DNA of 42,683 bases from ARS98 sp030744725 (GTDB lineage: Bacteria; Planctomycetota; Planctomycetia; Pirellulales; Pirellulaceae): positions 1 through 42,683 of the forward strand of contig JASLPZ010000010.1 of the NCBI GenBank assembly GCA_030744725.1, written 5' to 3'. This document shows, one piece after another, positions 24,920 to 33,435 of the stretch (positions are counted from its first letter, which is position 1; every line of letters starts with the position of its first letter). Below the pieces are notes generated by a model, which saw only the letters and a program-made list of their open reading frames with translations, searched no databases and was not told where the DNA came from. Made by a program: the position numbers and the translations under genes.

Positions 24920-25717
24920 ATGAAAAATACTTTGTTGTGCATGTCCGTGCTGGTGCTCGCGTCTGTCGCCTTTGCTGTGCCACTGACCGGCGCCAGTGAC
25001 ACGGCTAAGCGTGATACAAGGAAGCGCCAGCAGCGCGACGATGCTGGCGCAGTTCGCGTGGCGCAGGCGCAATCCAAAAAACAGAATTCTCCCAACCGCA
25101 ACGCCGCAAACCGAACATCAGCTGCTCAAAAACAATCCGCAAAAAATGCCACTGCAGCCAAATCTAAACGGCTCGTCCCAATCACCGCCGAAACGGAAGC
25201 TCACGTCGGCAAGTTTGTGCGTGAGCATCATCGCGAGTTATGTGACGTTTTAGCTCGCCTCAAGGAAAACGTGCCCAAGGAGTATGAGCGAGCGGTGCGG
25301 GAATTGGATCGAAATCGGCTACGCCTGAAACAGTTCGAAGGCCGTGATCGCTACCCTGCCGAGCTAAAACTCTGGAAAGCTCAGTCACGTGCGAGGTTGC
25401 TGGGGGCAAGATTGCAGATGGGCGGCCCTGATGATCTGCGCGACGCGCTGCGTAAGACATTGGCCGAAGTCTATGACCTGCGCGCCACATTGCTGCAGCG
25501 AGATCGTGATCGAACCGCTGAGCGGCTCAAGAGGCTGGACGAGCAACTGCAGTCTATCCAGAAGGACCGTGACAAGACCCTTGAAAAGCAACTGTTGTCA
25601 CTGACGAAGGCTACGCAGAAGCGTGACAGATCAGTCAAACCGAACGCTCGAAAAGCGAAGCCCGCGACAAGCAAGAAGACTTCCAACAAGAAATCGTCTA
25701 CCAAGGCCATCGACTAA
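24920..25717 (+). CDS. Exported basic coiled-coil protein, third gene of sigma operon
   Basis: This 265-aa protein has a signal peptide (MKNTLLCMSVLVLASVAFAV), a Gln/Asn/Lys-rich linker to about residue 95, an amphipathic helical region at about 95-225 (HVGKFVREHHRELCDVLARL, LKRLDEQLQSIQKDRDKTLE) and a strongly basic Lys/Thr/Ser-rich tail. ATG 24920 was chosen because the signal peptide begins there; AGGAG precedes it and overlaps the end of the preceding gene. The frame also opens from ATG 24896. It lies 4 bp after the putative anti-sigma gene and is likely the third cistron. The helical part weakly resembles periplasmic chaperone-type coiled coils; function unknown. Confidence 0.7.
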   Translation: MKNTLLCMSVLVLASVAFAVPLTGASDTAKRDTRKRQQRDDAGAVRVAQAQSKKQNSPNRNAANRTSAAQKQSAKNATAAKSKRLVPITAETEAHVGKFVREHHRELCDVLARLKENVPKEYERAVRELDRNRLRLKQFEGRDRYPAELKLWKAQSRARLLGARLQMGGPDDLRDALRKTLAEVYDLRATLLQRDRDRTAERLKRLDEQLQSIQKDRDKTLEKQLLSLTKATQKRDRSVKPNARKAKPATSKKTSNKKSSTKAID

Positions 25718-26122
25718 GGACTGGATCATCAATGATATTCGCTGTTCGCTCCTAGTGCTTTGTCAATTTTTGATTTTAGGGTTGGAGAAGAACGGTCGCC
25801 TGGCGAGATAGTCGTTGATCGCGATCAATGCGTTTCGTTCCCGGAGCGAACCACGACAATCAAGCTCGACAACCCTAATTCCTAGTCTTGACAGAGCACT
25901 AGGCCGATCACGATTGTCCGCGACGGCAGCGTGATCAAACAACTGTTTGCCTAACGGTTTCGGTCTGATTATTTTAGATGGATGCGGTGACGGCACTGCC
26001 TCTGCATTTTTGTGACTAGGACGTGGCATGACGCCGCATCAACGGTTTTTGTTTCGCTGTGCTCTGGGGAATAAGGATTGTTACCCGACACAATTTACTT
26101 CCTATTCTCAGGAGACTTGTCG
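25718..26122. other. Intergenic region holding element A and the Spy-like gene leader
   Basis: A 405-bp gap. Element A occupies 25751-25903. The remaining 219 bp lead to the Spy-like gene; AGGAG at about 26111 is its ribosome-binding site. I see no clear sigma-70 box, and an ECF-type promoter could not be ruled in or out. Confidence 0.5.
25751..25903 (+). mobile_element. Element A, copy 2 (complete MITE-like element)
   Basis: This 153-bp element is bounded by CCTAGTGCTTTGTCAA and TTGACAGAGCACTAGG, ends of an imperfect inverted repeat of about 34 bp that also includes TTAGGGTTG / CAACCCTAA. If the duplicated target is CTAG, the inner termini are TGCTYTGTCAA. The centre holds TTGATCGCGATCAA and a CCCGGAGCGAA segment. 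There is no reading frame of note, so it would be mobilised by an outside transposase. IS5-group elements are known to use YTAR targets such as CTAG, but the parent element is not in the window. It lies between two genes of the sigma-linked set. Confidence 0.75.
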
Positions 26123-26623
26123 ATGAAGAATGTACTGAAGAGCCTTGTTCTCGTTTGTTTGGCTGTCGCCATTACCCTGCCACTGGCGGCACAGGACGCA
26201 AAAAAGAAAAAGAAGAAGGGCAATGCCAACAAAGCTCGGCAAACCGCATTGGGAAATTATCTCAAGCAACTGAGTGCCAAAGTTGATCTGACCGAAGAGC
26301 AGACGGCGAAGATCAAGAAGCTGCAAAGTGAAGCTCAACCGAAACTTGCCGAAGCGAACAAGGTGGTCGGCAAGAAGCGTCGTGAGCTTGGCGCTGCCCG
26401 GAAGAAGGCGGTCGCAGACGGCAAGAAAGGTAAAGCCGCCCAAGCAGCTGCGGAAGAGGCGGTTGGGCTAACGGCCGAAGAGAAAGCCGCTTTGGCGAAA
26501 ACACGTGAAATCCAACAGGGATTCCAGAAAGCCGTACTGGCATTGCTGACGCCTGAGCAACGGAAGAAGGCTGCCCCCAACCGAGGTGGCAAAAAGAAGA
26601 AGAAAAAGAAGAAGGACGCCTAA
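26123..26623 (+). CDS. Exported Spy/CpxP-like LTxxQ protein with poly-lysine tail
   Basis: This 166-aa protein has a signal peptide (MKNVLKSLVLVCLAVAITLP, cleavage near LAAQ) followed immediately by a lysine run. Two LTxxQ-like repeats, DLTEEQTAKIKKLQSE near residue 50 and LTPEQRKKA near 148, are the hallmark of the Spy/CpxP group of periplasmic chaperones and metal or envelope-stress proteins. The middle is helical and Lys/Ala-rich and the last 15 residues are almost all lysine. ATG 26123 follows AGGAG. It lies downstream of the sigma operon and may be its target, a guess supported only by position and function. A bidirectional terminator follows. Confidence 0.75.
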   Translation: MKNVLKSLVLVCLAVAITLPLAAQDAKKKKKKGNANKARQTALGNYLKQLSAKVDLTEEQTAKIKKLQSEAQPKLAEANKVVGKKRRELGAARKKAVADGKKGKAAQAAAEEAVGLTAEEKAALAKTREIQQGFQKAVLALLTPEQRKKAAPNRGGKKKKKKKKDA

Positions 26624-26652
26624 CGCGCCATCCTAATACCGAAAAGCAACGA

Positions 26653-26690
26653 AAACGGCCGAGCGACTTTGTTTCGCTCGGCCGTTTCTT
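26653..26690. terminator. Bidirectional rho-independent terminator
   Basis: A 14-bp perfect stem AAACGGCCGAGCGA / TCGCTCGGCCGTTT at 26653-26666 and 26674-26687, with a 7-nt loop and flanking A and T runs on each side, lies between two converging genes (stops at 26623 and 26721). It should end transcription from both directions. Confidence 0.9.
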
Positions 26691-26720
26691 ATTGAGTCAA
26701 CTGCTGGCAGGCAGACTGAA

Positions 26721-28028
26721 CTATGCAAGTTTCGTCTTGCCAGGCACGGCGACTTCGGGGACTGCGATATCCGTCCATGCGTATGCCTTCGGACTGAGAT
26801 CCTGCTTCGAGTTGATCGCCTTTTCCCAGGTGATCTTCTCACCCGTATAACAGGCTTCGCGTCCCATTATCGCCAGCAACGTGCTGTACGACATGTACTT
26901 GCCGTTGTTCAGGATGTCCCCCGATCGGATACCAGCGAACAACTCCTTGTGTTCTACATTGTACATGCTCGGCTTGGGGCCCTTGTATTTCCACTTGCCT
27001 TCATCGCCTGGCATCGCTTTTTGCGAGATCTCGTGCTTGAGGATTTTTGCGGCACCTTTGGTACCTAGCACGTGATCCTCGACCTCGTTGTGGCAGCCCT
27101 TCATTTGTCGCGTGTAGGCGAATGTCTTCGCACCGTTGGCCCATTCGTAACAGACGGCGAAGTGATCAAAGATATGACCCCATTTCTCTTCGCTTCGCAC
27201 TTGGCGGCCACCAAGCCCTACGCAACTGACGGGCGGCTCGTCATCCATCAGCCAGAGGGCCTTGTCCAGGCTGTGAATGTGTTGTTCGACGATGTGGTCG
27301 CCGGAAAGCCAAGCGAAGTAGAGCCAGTTCCGCATCTGGTACTCCATTTCGCTCCAAGAATCCTGGCGACCTCGATGCCAAAGGGTGCCAGTCAAGTAGT
27401 TCTCTTGAATGGTCACGATGTCACCAATGGCACCGTCTTTGATACGTCCTATAGTTTCTCGGACACCCAGGTCGTACCTCCAACACAAACCCGATACGAT
27501 GCTCAGGTTCTTCTGTTTTGCGAGCTCGACAGTTTCCAGAACGCTGCGGACGCCCGTGGGATCGACTGCGACCGGTTTCTCGCAGAAGACATGTTTTCCC
27601 GCCTCGATCGACGCGCGCAGCTGTGCCGGTCGGAAGTGTGGCGGCGTGCACAGTAGTACGACGTCCACGTCAGTTTCCAGCAGTTGTTTGTAGGCGTCAA
27701 ATCCAACGAAGCAGGTCTCGTCTTTGACGGCGTACTTTTTGCCAATTTGGCGTTGGACAATCTGTTTGCAGTCATCTAACCGATCCGCAAACGCATCGGC
27801 CAAAGCGACCAGTTGTAGGTTCTCTTCGGCACGCATTGCGTTCACGGCAGCACCGCTACCACGCCCTCCACAACCGATCAGTCCGACTTTGAGTATGTCG
27901 CTACCGGCGGCGTGGACCGTACGGGCCGCACCGAGTGTGGCGGCCAGCGAGCCGCCAACAACTGCTGCCGACGACTTCTGCAAGAAATCTCGACGAGATG
28001 CATCTTTGATCGGTGGGGATGCCGACAT
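26721..28028 (-). CDS. Tat-exported Gfo/Idh/MocA family oxidoreductase
   Basis: This 435-aa protein has a Tat signal (SRRDFLQKSSAAVVGGSLAA, residues 11-30), a Rossmann NAD(P)-binding fold (VGLIGCGGRGSGAAV near residue 47), and the Gfo/Idh/MocA motif HVFCEKPVAV near 150 whose lysine is catalytic. The C-terminal beta-sheet domain includes LSGDHIVEQHIHSLDKALWL. It is a sugar or polyol oxidoreductase of unknown substrate; in planctomycetes many members are exported with their cofactor by the Tat system. ATG 28028 was chosen because AAGGAG lies 7 nt upstream and the Tat motif follows. It lies 133 bp downstream of the DUF1570 gene. Confidence 0.9.
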   Translation of the reverse strand: MSASPPIKDASRRDFLQKSSAAVVGGSLAATLGAARTVHAAGSDILKVGLIGCGGRGSGAAVNAMRAEENLQLVALADAFADRLDDCKQIVQRQIGKKYAVKDETCFVGFDAYKQLLETDVDVVLLCTPPHFRPAQLRASIEAGKHVFCEKPVAVDPTGVRSVLETVELAKQKNLSIVSGLCWRYDLGVRETIGRIKDGAIGDIVTIQENYLTGTLWHRGRQDSWSEMEYQMRNWLYFAWLSGDHIVEQHIHSLDKALWLMDDEPPVSCVGLGGRQVRSEEKWGHIFDHFAVCYEWANGAKTFAYTRQMKGCHNEVEDHVLGTKGAAKILKHEISQKAMPGDEGKWKYKGPKPSMYNVEHKELFAGIRSGDILNNGKYMSYSTLLAIMGREACYTGEKITWEKAINSKQDLSPKAYAWTDIAVPEVAVPGKTKLA

Positions 28029-28161
28029 GAATAACTCCTTGGGGCAGGGCAGTGGGCGGGTCAATGGTTGCAACAATGATAGTCGGCCTGGGGCTCCTAG
28101 TTCAAGCGGAACCAGGCATTTCGAGTTTTCCAACGGGAGTTCTCGACGTTCGCCGCCCAGT

Positions 28162-29301
28162 TCAGCGGATCGAGCGAATGTCGCGCAAGAACTCCCGGTC
28201 CAACCGCCCCAAGTCTTCGCCAAAGGCCTCTTGAAACTGCTGGCGACGCTCTTCCGGGCTATCGTACAGAAGTCGTTTCTTTTCCGCCATCAGCTTGGTG
28301 TACTTGAGATACTCTTTGGGGTGTTTGCGGATCAAGAAGTAGTTCAACGCCCAGGCCTCGCAATACGCGTCGGGAGCGGTACGCACACTACGGAATCGCT
28401 GATCGTCAGAGATGAGCGTGACCAGCGAATTCTGTGGGCGGCTCTGCTGGTAACGCCGAAATTCGTTCAAGCGGACACGGTTCACACCTCCAATATTTCG
28501 CCATCCTTTCGAGCTGCGGAGGTCCGGCGTTTCGAAGTAAATCGCAAGGCCTTCACTGACCCACAGCGGAATGTCAGCGTATCGAGTCTGCAGACCTCGA
28601 TTAAACGCCAATTGGTGGGTCGCTTCGTGAATGATGGTGGCGACGGTGCGCTCGGCTTCGGGGCGTGACAAGATGCGATTGATTTGCGCCGCGGAACTGG
28701 TGCGGCCAGGTCCGATCCGGTCAACGCCGGTCAAGTCGTACATCGTGACACGGTTGGAACGCAAACTGAAATAGCCGATGATCGACGAAGTGGCGTCACC
28801 CAATTCAGACTTGGCATATTGAGCGTACGATTGGCGATCGTCAAACACCAGTGCGACAAGCGGCCATTTCGGTTCATCCAGTTCGAAGCCGCGGTTCTTC
28901 CAGTAGGTTCCAAACGCTCGGTACAAGCGCTCGAACAAGGCACCACACCACTTGGCATACGCCGCCGATGTGTTGTAGCAGATGACGTAATGAGCGGTCT
29001 TATGCACGCGAAACCGGCCAGTCAGTTCTTTCTGCAACTGCTCGGACATGCCTTCTTTGTCGAGCAACTTGAATTCCTGCTGGTCTTTGTCATGACGCGT
29101 GATCTCGTCAGGCGTGACGGCCCAAAGTACGCGTGAGGAATCCATCAGGAGCAAGCCACCGTCTTGGGCTTCGACCAGGACTTTCCCTGAAATATGGATC
29201 GGTCGACCATCTCGCTCAAGCGAGACGTGATCAACGGCGCGCGCAATCACGGGCACAAAGGTCACAAGCAAGAAGCAGCATAGCGGGGCATGAGCGAGCA
29301 T
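28162..29301 (-). CDS. DUF1570 family exported metallopeptidase-like protein
   Basis: This 380-aa protein has a signal peptide (MLAHAPLCCFLLVTFVPVIA) and the DUF1570 core with HEATHQLAFN near residue 224 (HExxH zinc-binding motif), followed by PLWVSEGLAIYFETPD, an LWVSEG-type element that gives the downstream glutamate as in gluzincins. The N-terminal half has a beta-rich SPOR-like segment (LERDGRPIHISGKVLVE). It is predicted to be a periplasmic zinc peptidase. The ATG abuts the 10-N gap, so its leader is not in the sequence and an earlier start cannot be excluded. A second conserved block is CEAWALNYFLIRKHPKEYL. Confidence 0.8.
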   Translation of the reverse strand: MLAHAPLCCFLLVTFVPVIARAVDHVSLERDGRPIHISGKVLVEAQDGGLLLMDSSRVLWAVTPDEITRHDKDQQEFKLLDKEGMSEQLQKELTGRFRVHKTAHYVICYNTSAAYAKWCGALFERLYRAFGTYWKNRGFELDEPKWPLVALVFDDRQSYAQYAKSELGDATSSIIGYFSLRSNRVTMYDLTGVDRIGPGRTSSAAQINRILSRPEAERTVATIIHEATHQLAFNRGLQTRYADIPLWVSEGLAIYFETPDLRSSKGWRNIGGVNRVRLNEFRRYQQSRPQNSLVTLISDDQRFRSVRTAPDAYCEAWALNYFLIRKHPKEYLKYTKLMAEKKRLLYDSPEERRQQFQEAFGEDLGRLDREFLRDIRSIR

Positions 29302-29311
29302 NNNNNNNNNN
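29302..29311. other. Assembly gap (10 N)
   Basis: Ten unresolved bases. A run of exactly 10 N is a usual placeholder for a gap of unknown length. It lies between the DUF1570 start and the ABC permease stop, so the true distance between these genes, and anything in it, is unknown. Confidence 0.95.
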
Positions 29312-29315
29312 TTCA

Positions 29316-30926
29316 TTATACACGCCGGTGGCGTTCGGCCCGAACCCGGTTTTCTGCCAAAGCGATGACGGTGATCGTGACCACGGCCAATACGACGAAC
29401 TCCCCCACCATAGCCAGGCATAGACCGGCAACCTGGTCGTCGACACCTGCGTGCAGGAGCCCGAAAACGCGAATGGGAATGGTTGACACGCCTGGCGGTG
29501 TTACCAGGATACTCGCCGAAAGATCTCCAATCGCGATCACCACCGCAGCAAACCAGGCGACGCCGAATGCCAACTTGCGTTGCGGGACAGCAATGTGAAT
29601 AAAACGCCTCACGCCACCTGCACCTTCGGTCGACGCAGAGTCCAACACATCAGAAGAGACGGTCCTAAGCGAAAACCAGGTGATCAACATGGCGATCGGA
29701 AAGGCACGAACCAATGTCGCCAGGCAGGGGGCCAGGATCGTGCGATCGTAGAGCCAGATCAACAGAGGTGAACCGTCGCGATTGAGCAGCCAGATGACAC
29801 TGAGACCAATGATCGGCCCTGGCAAGGCCAGGCAAACAGCGGTGGACACCAGCACCAGCCATGAACCGATCGCCCACCGGCGCGCGGCCCACGCCAACGG
29901 GCCAGCCAACCCGACAGCCGCCAACCCGACCAGGGTGCCGATGACATTCGTCCAACGGAATTCGTCAATGAACTGAATCGGGCTCGCCAGCACGACGCGG
30001 AGGAACTTGAAGACCGACCAAAAGCGAACCGGCTGATCGTCAACGTGTCCCACCATCAGCCCGGCATTGATGCACAGGTTCAGTAGCGGCAACCCTGCAA
30101 TCAACATGACGATCAACAGGATGGCGCACGATCCCGGCCAGCGCCACTTGCCCAGTGAGATGATCCGCTGCGCCGACGGTGAGGCGACGTGCCGAGGCGG
30201 CACGACAGATGATGCAGTGAACAGTGCCACAAGAACCAGCCCTGTTACCAGCAGTATGCCAGGTAGGGCTGCCAACCCATGGTCTTCAAATTCACCATAC
30301 GACGGAACATTGGCGTAAATCTCTTCGGCATAGGTACGCACTTGATAGAGGTCGGTGACCGTGATCTCGCCGGCAGTGGTGATCACAATCCACAAGGCCG
30401 CGACGAGTACCGCTGGGATCGCTCGCGGCAGTGTGATCCTAAAAAAGACTTGAGCCGTCGATGCGTCCAACGAGGCGGCATCTTCCAGTTCGGGTTCGGA
30501 GTAGTGCAAGCGAATCCCTACGATCAGGACCACCCAGGGAAGGGCGGTGATCGAGTGGATCCAAATGACCGCTCGCCATGCGTCTAGCAACGGCGCGGCT
30601 AATGTGCCCTGTGAAAGTGAGAGCCAACCCTGGCGGCCAAAACCAGCATCCCATCCCGCCGCCTGCAAATACAGTGGCACAAATAGCATGGTCGCTAGCA
30701 CAAAGGTGCCCACGCGTCGGCCAGCAATGTCTGTGCGGAGCAAGGCAAATGCCAGACAAGTCCCCAGCGGAATCGCAATCAAACTTGTTGCCGCAGCCAG
30801 CCTGAGCGTGTTCCAAAGCAAGCTTGCCGTCCGGCTGTCTGCCGCAAAGGTCAACGCCACGGCCAGCAAGATCACACCCACCACTAGTGTGATCGTGAGA
30901 ACGGTCTTTTGCGGGTGGCTGGCCAT
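29316..30926 (-). CDS. Two-domain ABC transporter permease (Fe3+/thiamine FbpB type)
   Basis: This 536-aa permease has about twelve membrane helices and two binding-protein-dependent permease domains, each with an EAA-like loop: DAASLDASTAQVFFRITLPR near residue 155 and DSASTEGAGGVRRFIHIAVP near 440. This layout is that of FbpB/ThiP-type importers for ferric ion or thiamine. No ATPase or binding-protein gene is seen beside it, so its partners lie elsewhere or in the unsequenced gap. The ATG follows a TGA in the same frame with no Shine-Dalgarno site. Its 3' end lies 4 bases from the gap. Confidence 0.85.
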   Translation of the reverse strand: MASHPQKTVLTITLVVGVILLAVALTFAADSRTASLLWNTLRLAAATSLIAIPLGTCLAFALLRTDIAGRRVGTFVLATMLFVPLYLQAAGWDAGFGRQGWLSLSQGTLAAPLLDAWRAVIWIHSITALPWVVLIVGIRLHYSEPELEDAASLDASTAQVFFRITLPRAIPAVLVAALWIVITTAGEITVTDLYQVRTYAEEIYANVPSYGEFEDHGLAALPGILLVTGLVLVALFTASSVVPPRHVASPSAQRIISLGKWRWPGSCAILLIVMLIAGLPLLNLCINAGLMVGHVDDQPVRFWSVFKFLRVVLASPIQFIDEFRWTNVIGTLVGLAAVGLAGPLAWAARRWAIGSWLVLVSTAVCLALPGPIIGLSVIWLLNRDGSPLLIWLYDRTILAPCLATLVRAFPIAMLITWFSLRTVSSDVLDSASTEGAGGVRRFIHIAVPQRKLAFGVAWFAAVVIAIGDLSASILVTPPGVSTIPIRVFGLLHAGVDDQVAGLCLAMVGEFVVLAVVTITVIALAENRVRAERHRRV

Positions 30927-31259
30927 TCAGTTTTCTGATTCCCCGCGATGTGGAGGGCACGCTGCCCGAGCTGAAATAGAGCAGCTCGAATGCATGATCT
31001 GCGATTGTGCTCGTTGCGCGGCTGTCTTGACAACCTGCTCTTGGCAAAGGCGTGTAATCGCGACAGTGGCAATGGCCCGCGAGCCGATCGCGGTGCACGT
31101 GTAGTGTACGATCAGCAGCCCGGCAGGAAAACTTCACCTTTTGTTTGGAATAACGAACTCAGTTGACGGGTCATCAAAAACAAGAAACCATTTCCCATTG
31201 CATGTCGTCGTTTCTGTTGCAGGCCCATTTTGTGGATTCCTCGGATAGGGAGTTGGATC
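30927..31259. other. Divergent intergenic region, possible degraded upstream frame
   Basis: Positions 31231-31259 hold the leader of the VWA gene (GGGAG about 10 nt before ATG 31260). On the minus strand a frame of about 67 codons without a usual start codon (31128 to 30927, only one internal ATG) ends in TGA directly before the ABC permease ATG; it may be the remnant of an upstream gene or a chance open frame. I see no other feature. Confidence 0.35.
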
Positions 31260-33347
31260 ATGTTGCGCGCATATTTGGCTGGATCAGCCTTCGTTTTATT
31301 GACTGCTACGCTGGTTGGTTGCAGTAGTTCCACGGACGTTGGGCAGCAATCATCCGATGCCTCTTATCGACAAACAAGGCCTGCGGCCACCCAAAGCTAC
31401 GCAGATGCGGAGACGAACGAAGAATCCAGTACCGACTTGTACGCCGGGCCTGCAACGGGCGAACGACCCGCAATCGCCGTCCAGCCCACACCCGCCGCAC
31501 AACGAACGCCGACCATTGCGAGACCAGAGATAGAGAGCAAGTTCAATGTCGCAGAGGCACGATCCAACGTTGAAAAAAGAGCCCCCGCTTCCGACAGTGC
31601 TTCCACTGTGCAGCTGATGGAACAACATCGATTGGGTGAAGGCCAGGTGCTCGACGGGGATCGGTACGGTCTGATCGTCGAAAACGGATTTATCGCCGTT
31701 GAAGAGGCGCCACTTTCGACGTTCTCGATCGATGTTGATACCGCCTCCTATGCGAAGACACGAATGTACCTCCAGCAACGCAATATGTTGCCACCGCCTG
31801 ACGCGGTTCGGATCGAAGAACTGGTTAACTACTTCGACTATGAGTATTCGCCGCCGGCCGGTGATGATCCGTTTGCCGTGCATTTAGAAGTGGCACGGGC
31901 TCCTTGGAAGCCGGAGCACCTGCTGGCCCGGGTCGGTATCAAAGGACGAGAGATGAACCAACGGCGTCCAACCAGCAATCTTGTCTTTCTGATCGATGTG
32001 TCAGGATCGATGAACCGCCCCAACAAATTGGGTTTGGTTAAGGCTGGCCTGAAACTGCTGACATCGCAATTGAATGACGATGATCGGGTTTCGATCGTGG
32101 TCTATGCGGGCGCGGCAGGGCTTGTGCTGCCGCCCACGCATGGAGACAACCGACACATCATTTTGAACGCGGTCGAGCGACTGGCGGCTGGCGGATCGAC
32201 CAACGGAGGTCAGGGCATTCAACTGGCATACCAGGTCGCTCGTCAGAATTTCATCAAAGGTGGTGTGAATCGTGTGCTGTTATGCACCGACGGCGACTTT
32301 AATGTCGGTACGACCAGCACCAGCGCTTTGGTTCGGTTGGCCGAAGGACATGCCCGCGAAGGTGTGTTCCTGTCAGTACTTGGATTCGGGATGGGAAACC
32401 ACAACGACGCCATGCTGGAAGAGCTGTCCAACAAAGCGAACGGGAACTATGCGTTCATCGATAGCCAGCAAGAAGCACGCAAGGTCTTGTTGGACCAGCT
32501 TGACAGCACATTGGTCACGATCGCCAAGGACGTAAAGATCCAGATTGAGTTCAATCCGGTTCACGTCGATGCCTATCGGCTGATCGGTTACGAAAACCGA
32601 CGCCTCGAGGACAGGGACTTTAATGACGACAAGAAAGACGCCGGTGAAATCGGCGCAGGGCACACCGTGACAGCTCTCTACGAACTTGTGTTGGCCGACG
32701 GCGAAGAAGAGACGGTCGATCCGCAGGTGGATCCGCTGAAGTACCAGACTCGCAGAAGACTAGCGGAGGCGGCTGACAGTGATGACTTGTTAAATCTGAA
32801 GCTGCGCTTCAAGCGGCCCAGCAACGATCGTAGCGAGCTTGCGGTCTTTCCCGTTAAGAACGCGCCGCTGGAATTTGGAAAAGCGACGAAGGACTTTCAA
32901 TTCGCGGCCGCCGTCGCCGAGTTTGGCATGTTGTTGCGGAGATCCCAATACCGAGGTGACGCCAGCTACGCGGAAGTGCTGGAGATCGCCAGCTCGTCAT
33001 GCGGTCGAGACGGCCACGGTTACCGAACCGAATTTCTTCAGATCGTGAACACGGCCCGCCGGCTCGTCGAACCCGATGCCGCGGCGTCGTTGATCTCGCC
33101 GGAACTGTTCTGTGGGACCCCATCGGTCAATGCTTTGACGCCAATGAGTAGCCCGTTCAGTTTCGGTAACTCCGGGCCGAGCTTGTCGGTTGGCTTAATG
33201 TTGGCTCTGGCCATCGCCCTGTGGCTGATCATGGCCGTGATCGGTTTCATCGTGGTGGTGTCGGCGACCTTAGTGCGTCATCAACGTCACGCGTGGCAAG
33301 TCGAACCGACTCGCAAGGCAAAAAAGGCCCATTCACCGTTCGCGTGA
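31260..33347 (+). CDS. VWA lipoprotein (YfbK-like, with C-terminal membrane helix)
   Basis: This 695-aa protein starts with a lipoprotein signal (MLRAYLAGSAFVLLTATLVG, Cys at 21 in LVGC). A low-complexity linker to about residue 110 is followed by the YfbK-type N-terminal domain (STFSIDVDTASYAKTRMYL, IEELVNYFDYEY), a VWA domain at about 240-415 with the MIDAS motif DVSGS (LIDVSGSMNRP) and a second aspartate in CTDGDFNVGTT, and the C-terminal DUF3520-like part with GREDGHGYRTEFLQIVN-like sequence. A membrane helix at about 642-672 and a basic tail end it. ATG 31260 has GGGAG upstream; the frame also opens from TTG 31230. YfbK-type proteins bind metal-dependent partners; the exact role is unknown. 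Confidence 0.85.
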   Translation: MLRAYLAGSAFVLLTATLVGCSSSTDVGQQSSDASYRQTRPAATQSYADAETNEESSTDLYAGPATGERPAIAVQPTPAAQRTPTIARPEIESKFNVAEARSNVEKRAPASDSASTVQLMEQHRLGEGQVLDGDRYGLIVENGFIAVEEAPLSTFSIDVDTASYAKTRMYLQQRNMLPPPDAVRIEELVNYFDYEYSPPAGDDPFAVHLEVARAPWKPEHLLARVGIKGREMNQRRPTSNLVFLIDVSGSMNRPNKLGLVKAGLKLLTSQLNDDDRVSIVVYAGAAGLVLPPTHGDNRHIILNAVERLAAGGSTNGGQGIQLAYQVARQNFIKGGVNRVLLCTDGDFNVGTTSTSALVRLAEGHAREGVFLSVLGFGMGNHNDAMLEELSNKANGNYAFIDSQQEARKVLLDQLDSTLVTIAKDVKIQIEFNPVHVDAYRLIGYENRRLEDRDFNDDKKDAGEIGAGHTVTALYELVLADGEEETVDPQVDPLKYQTRRRLAEAADSDDLLNLKLRFKRPSNDRSELAVFPVKNAPLEFGKATKDFQFAAAVAEFGMLLRRSQYRGDASYAEVLEIASSSCGRDGHGYRTEFLQIVNTARRLVEPDAAASLISPELFCGTPSVNALTPMSSPFSFGNSGPSLSVGLMLALAIALWLIMAVIGFIVVVSATLVRHQRHAWQVEPTRKAKKAHSPFA

Positions 33348-33435
33348 AGTCGGACGATGTCGCGATGTTGTGGCACGGACGATGTTGTGGGGAATCACAC
33401 GACTCGCCGATTGACCTTCTCCACGAACAGAGAGT

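Noticed and set aside
30439..31137. 232-codon minus-strand frame upstream of and across the ABC permease start
   Set aside because: Its C-terminal part is a shifted-frame shadow of the permease, whose membrane-helix pattern is unambiguous in its own frame.
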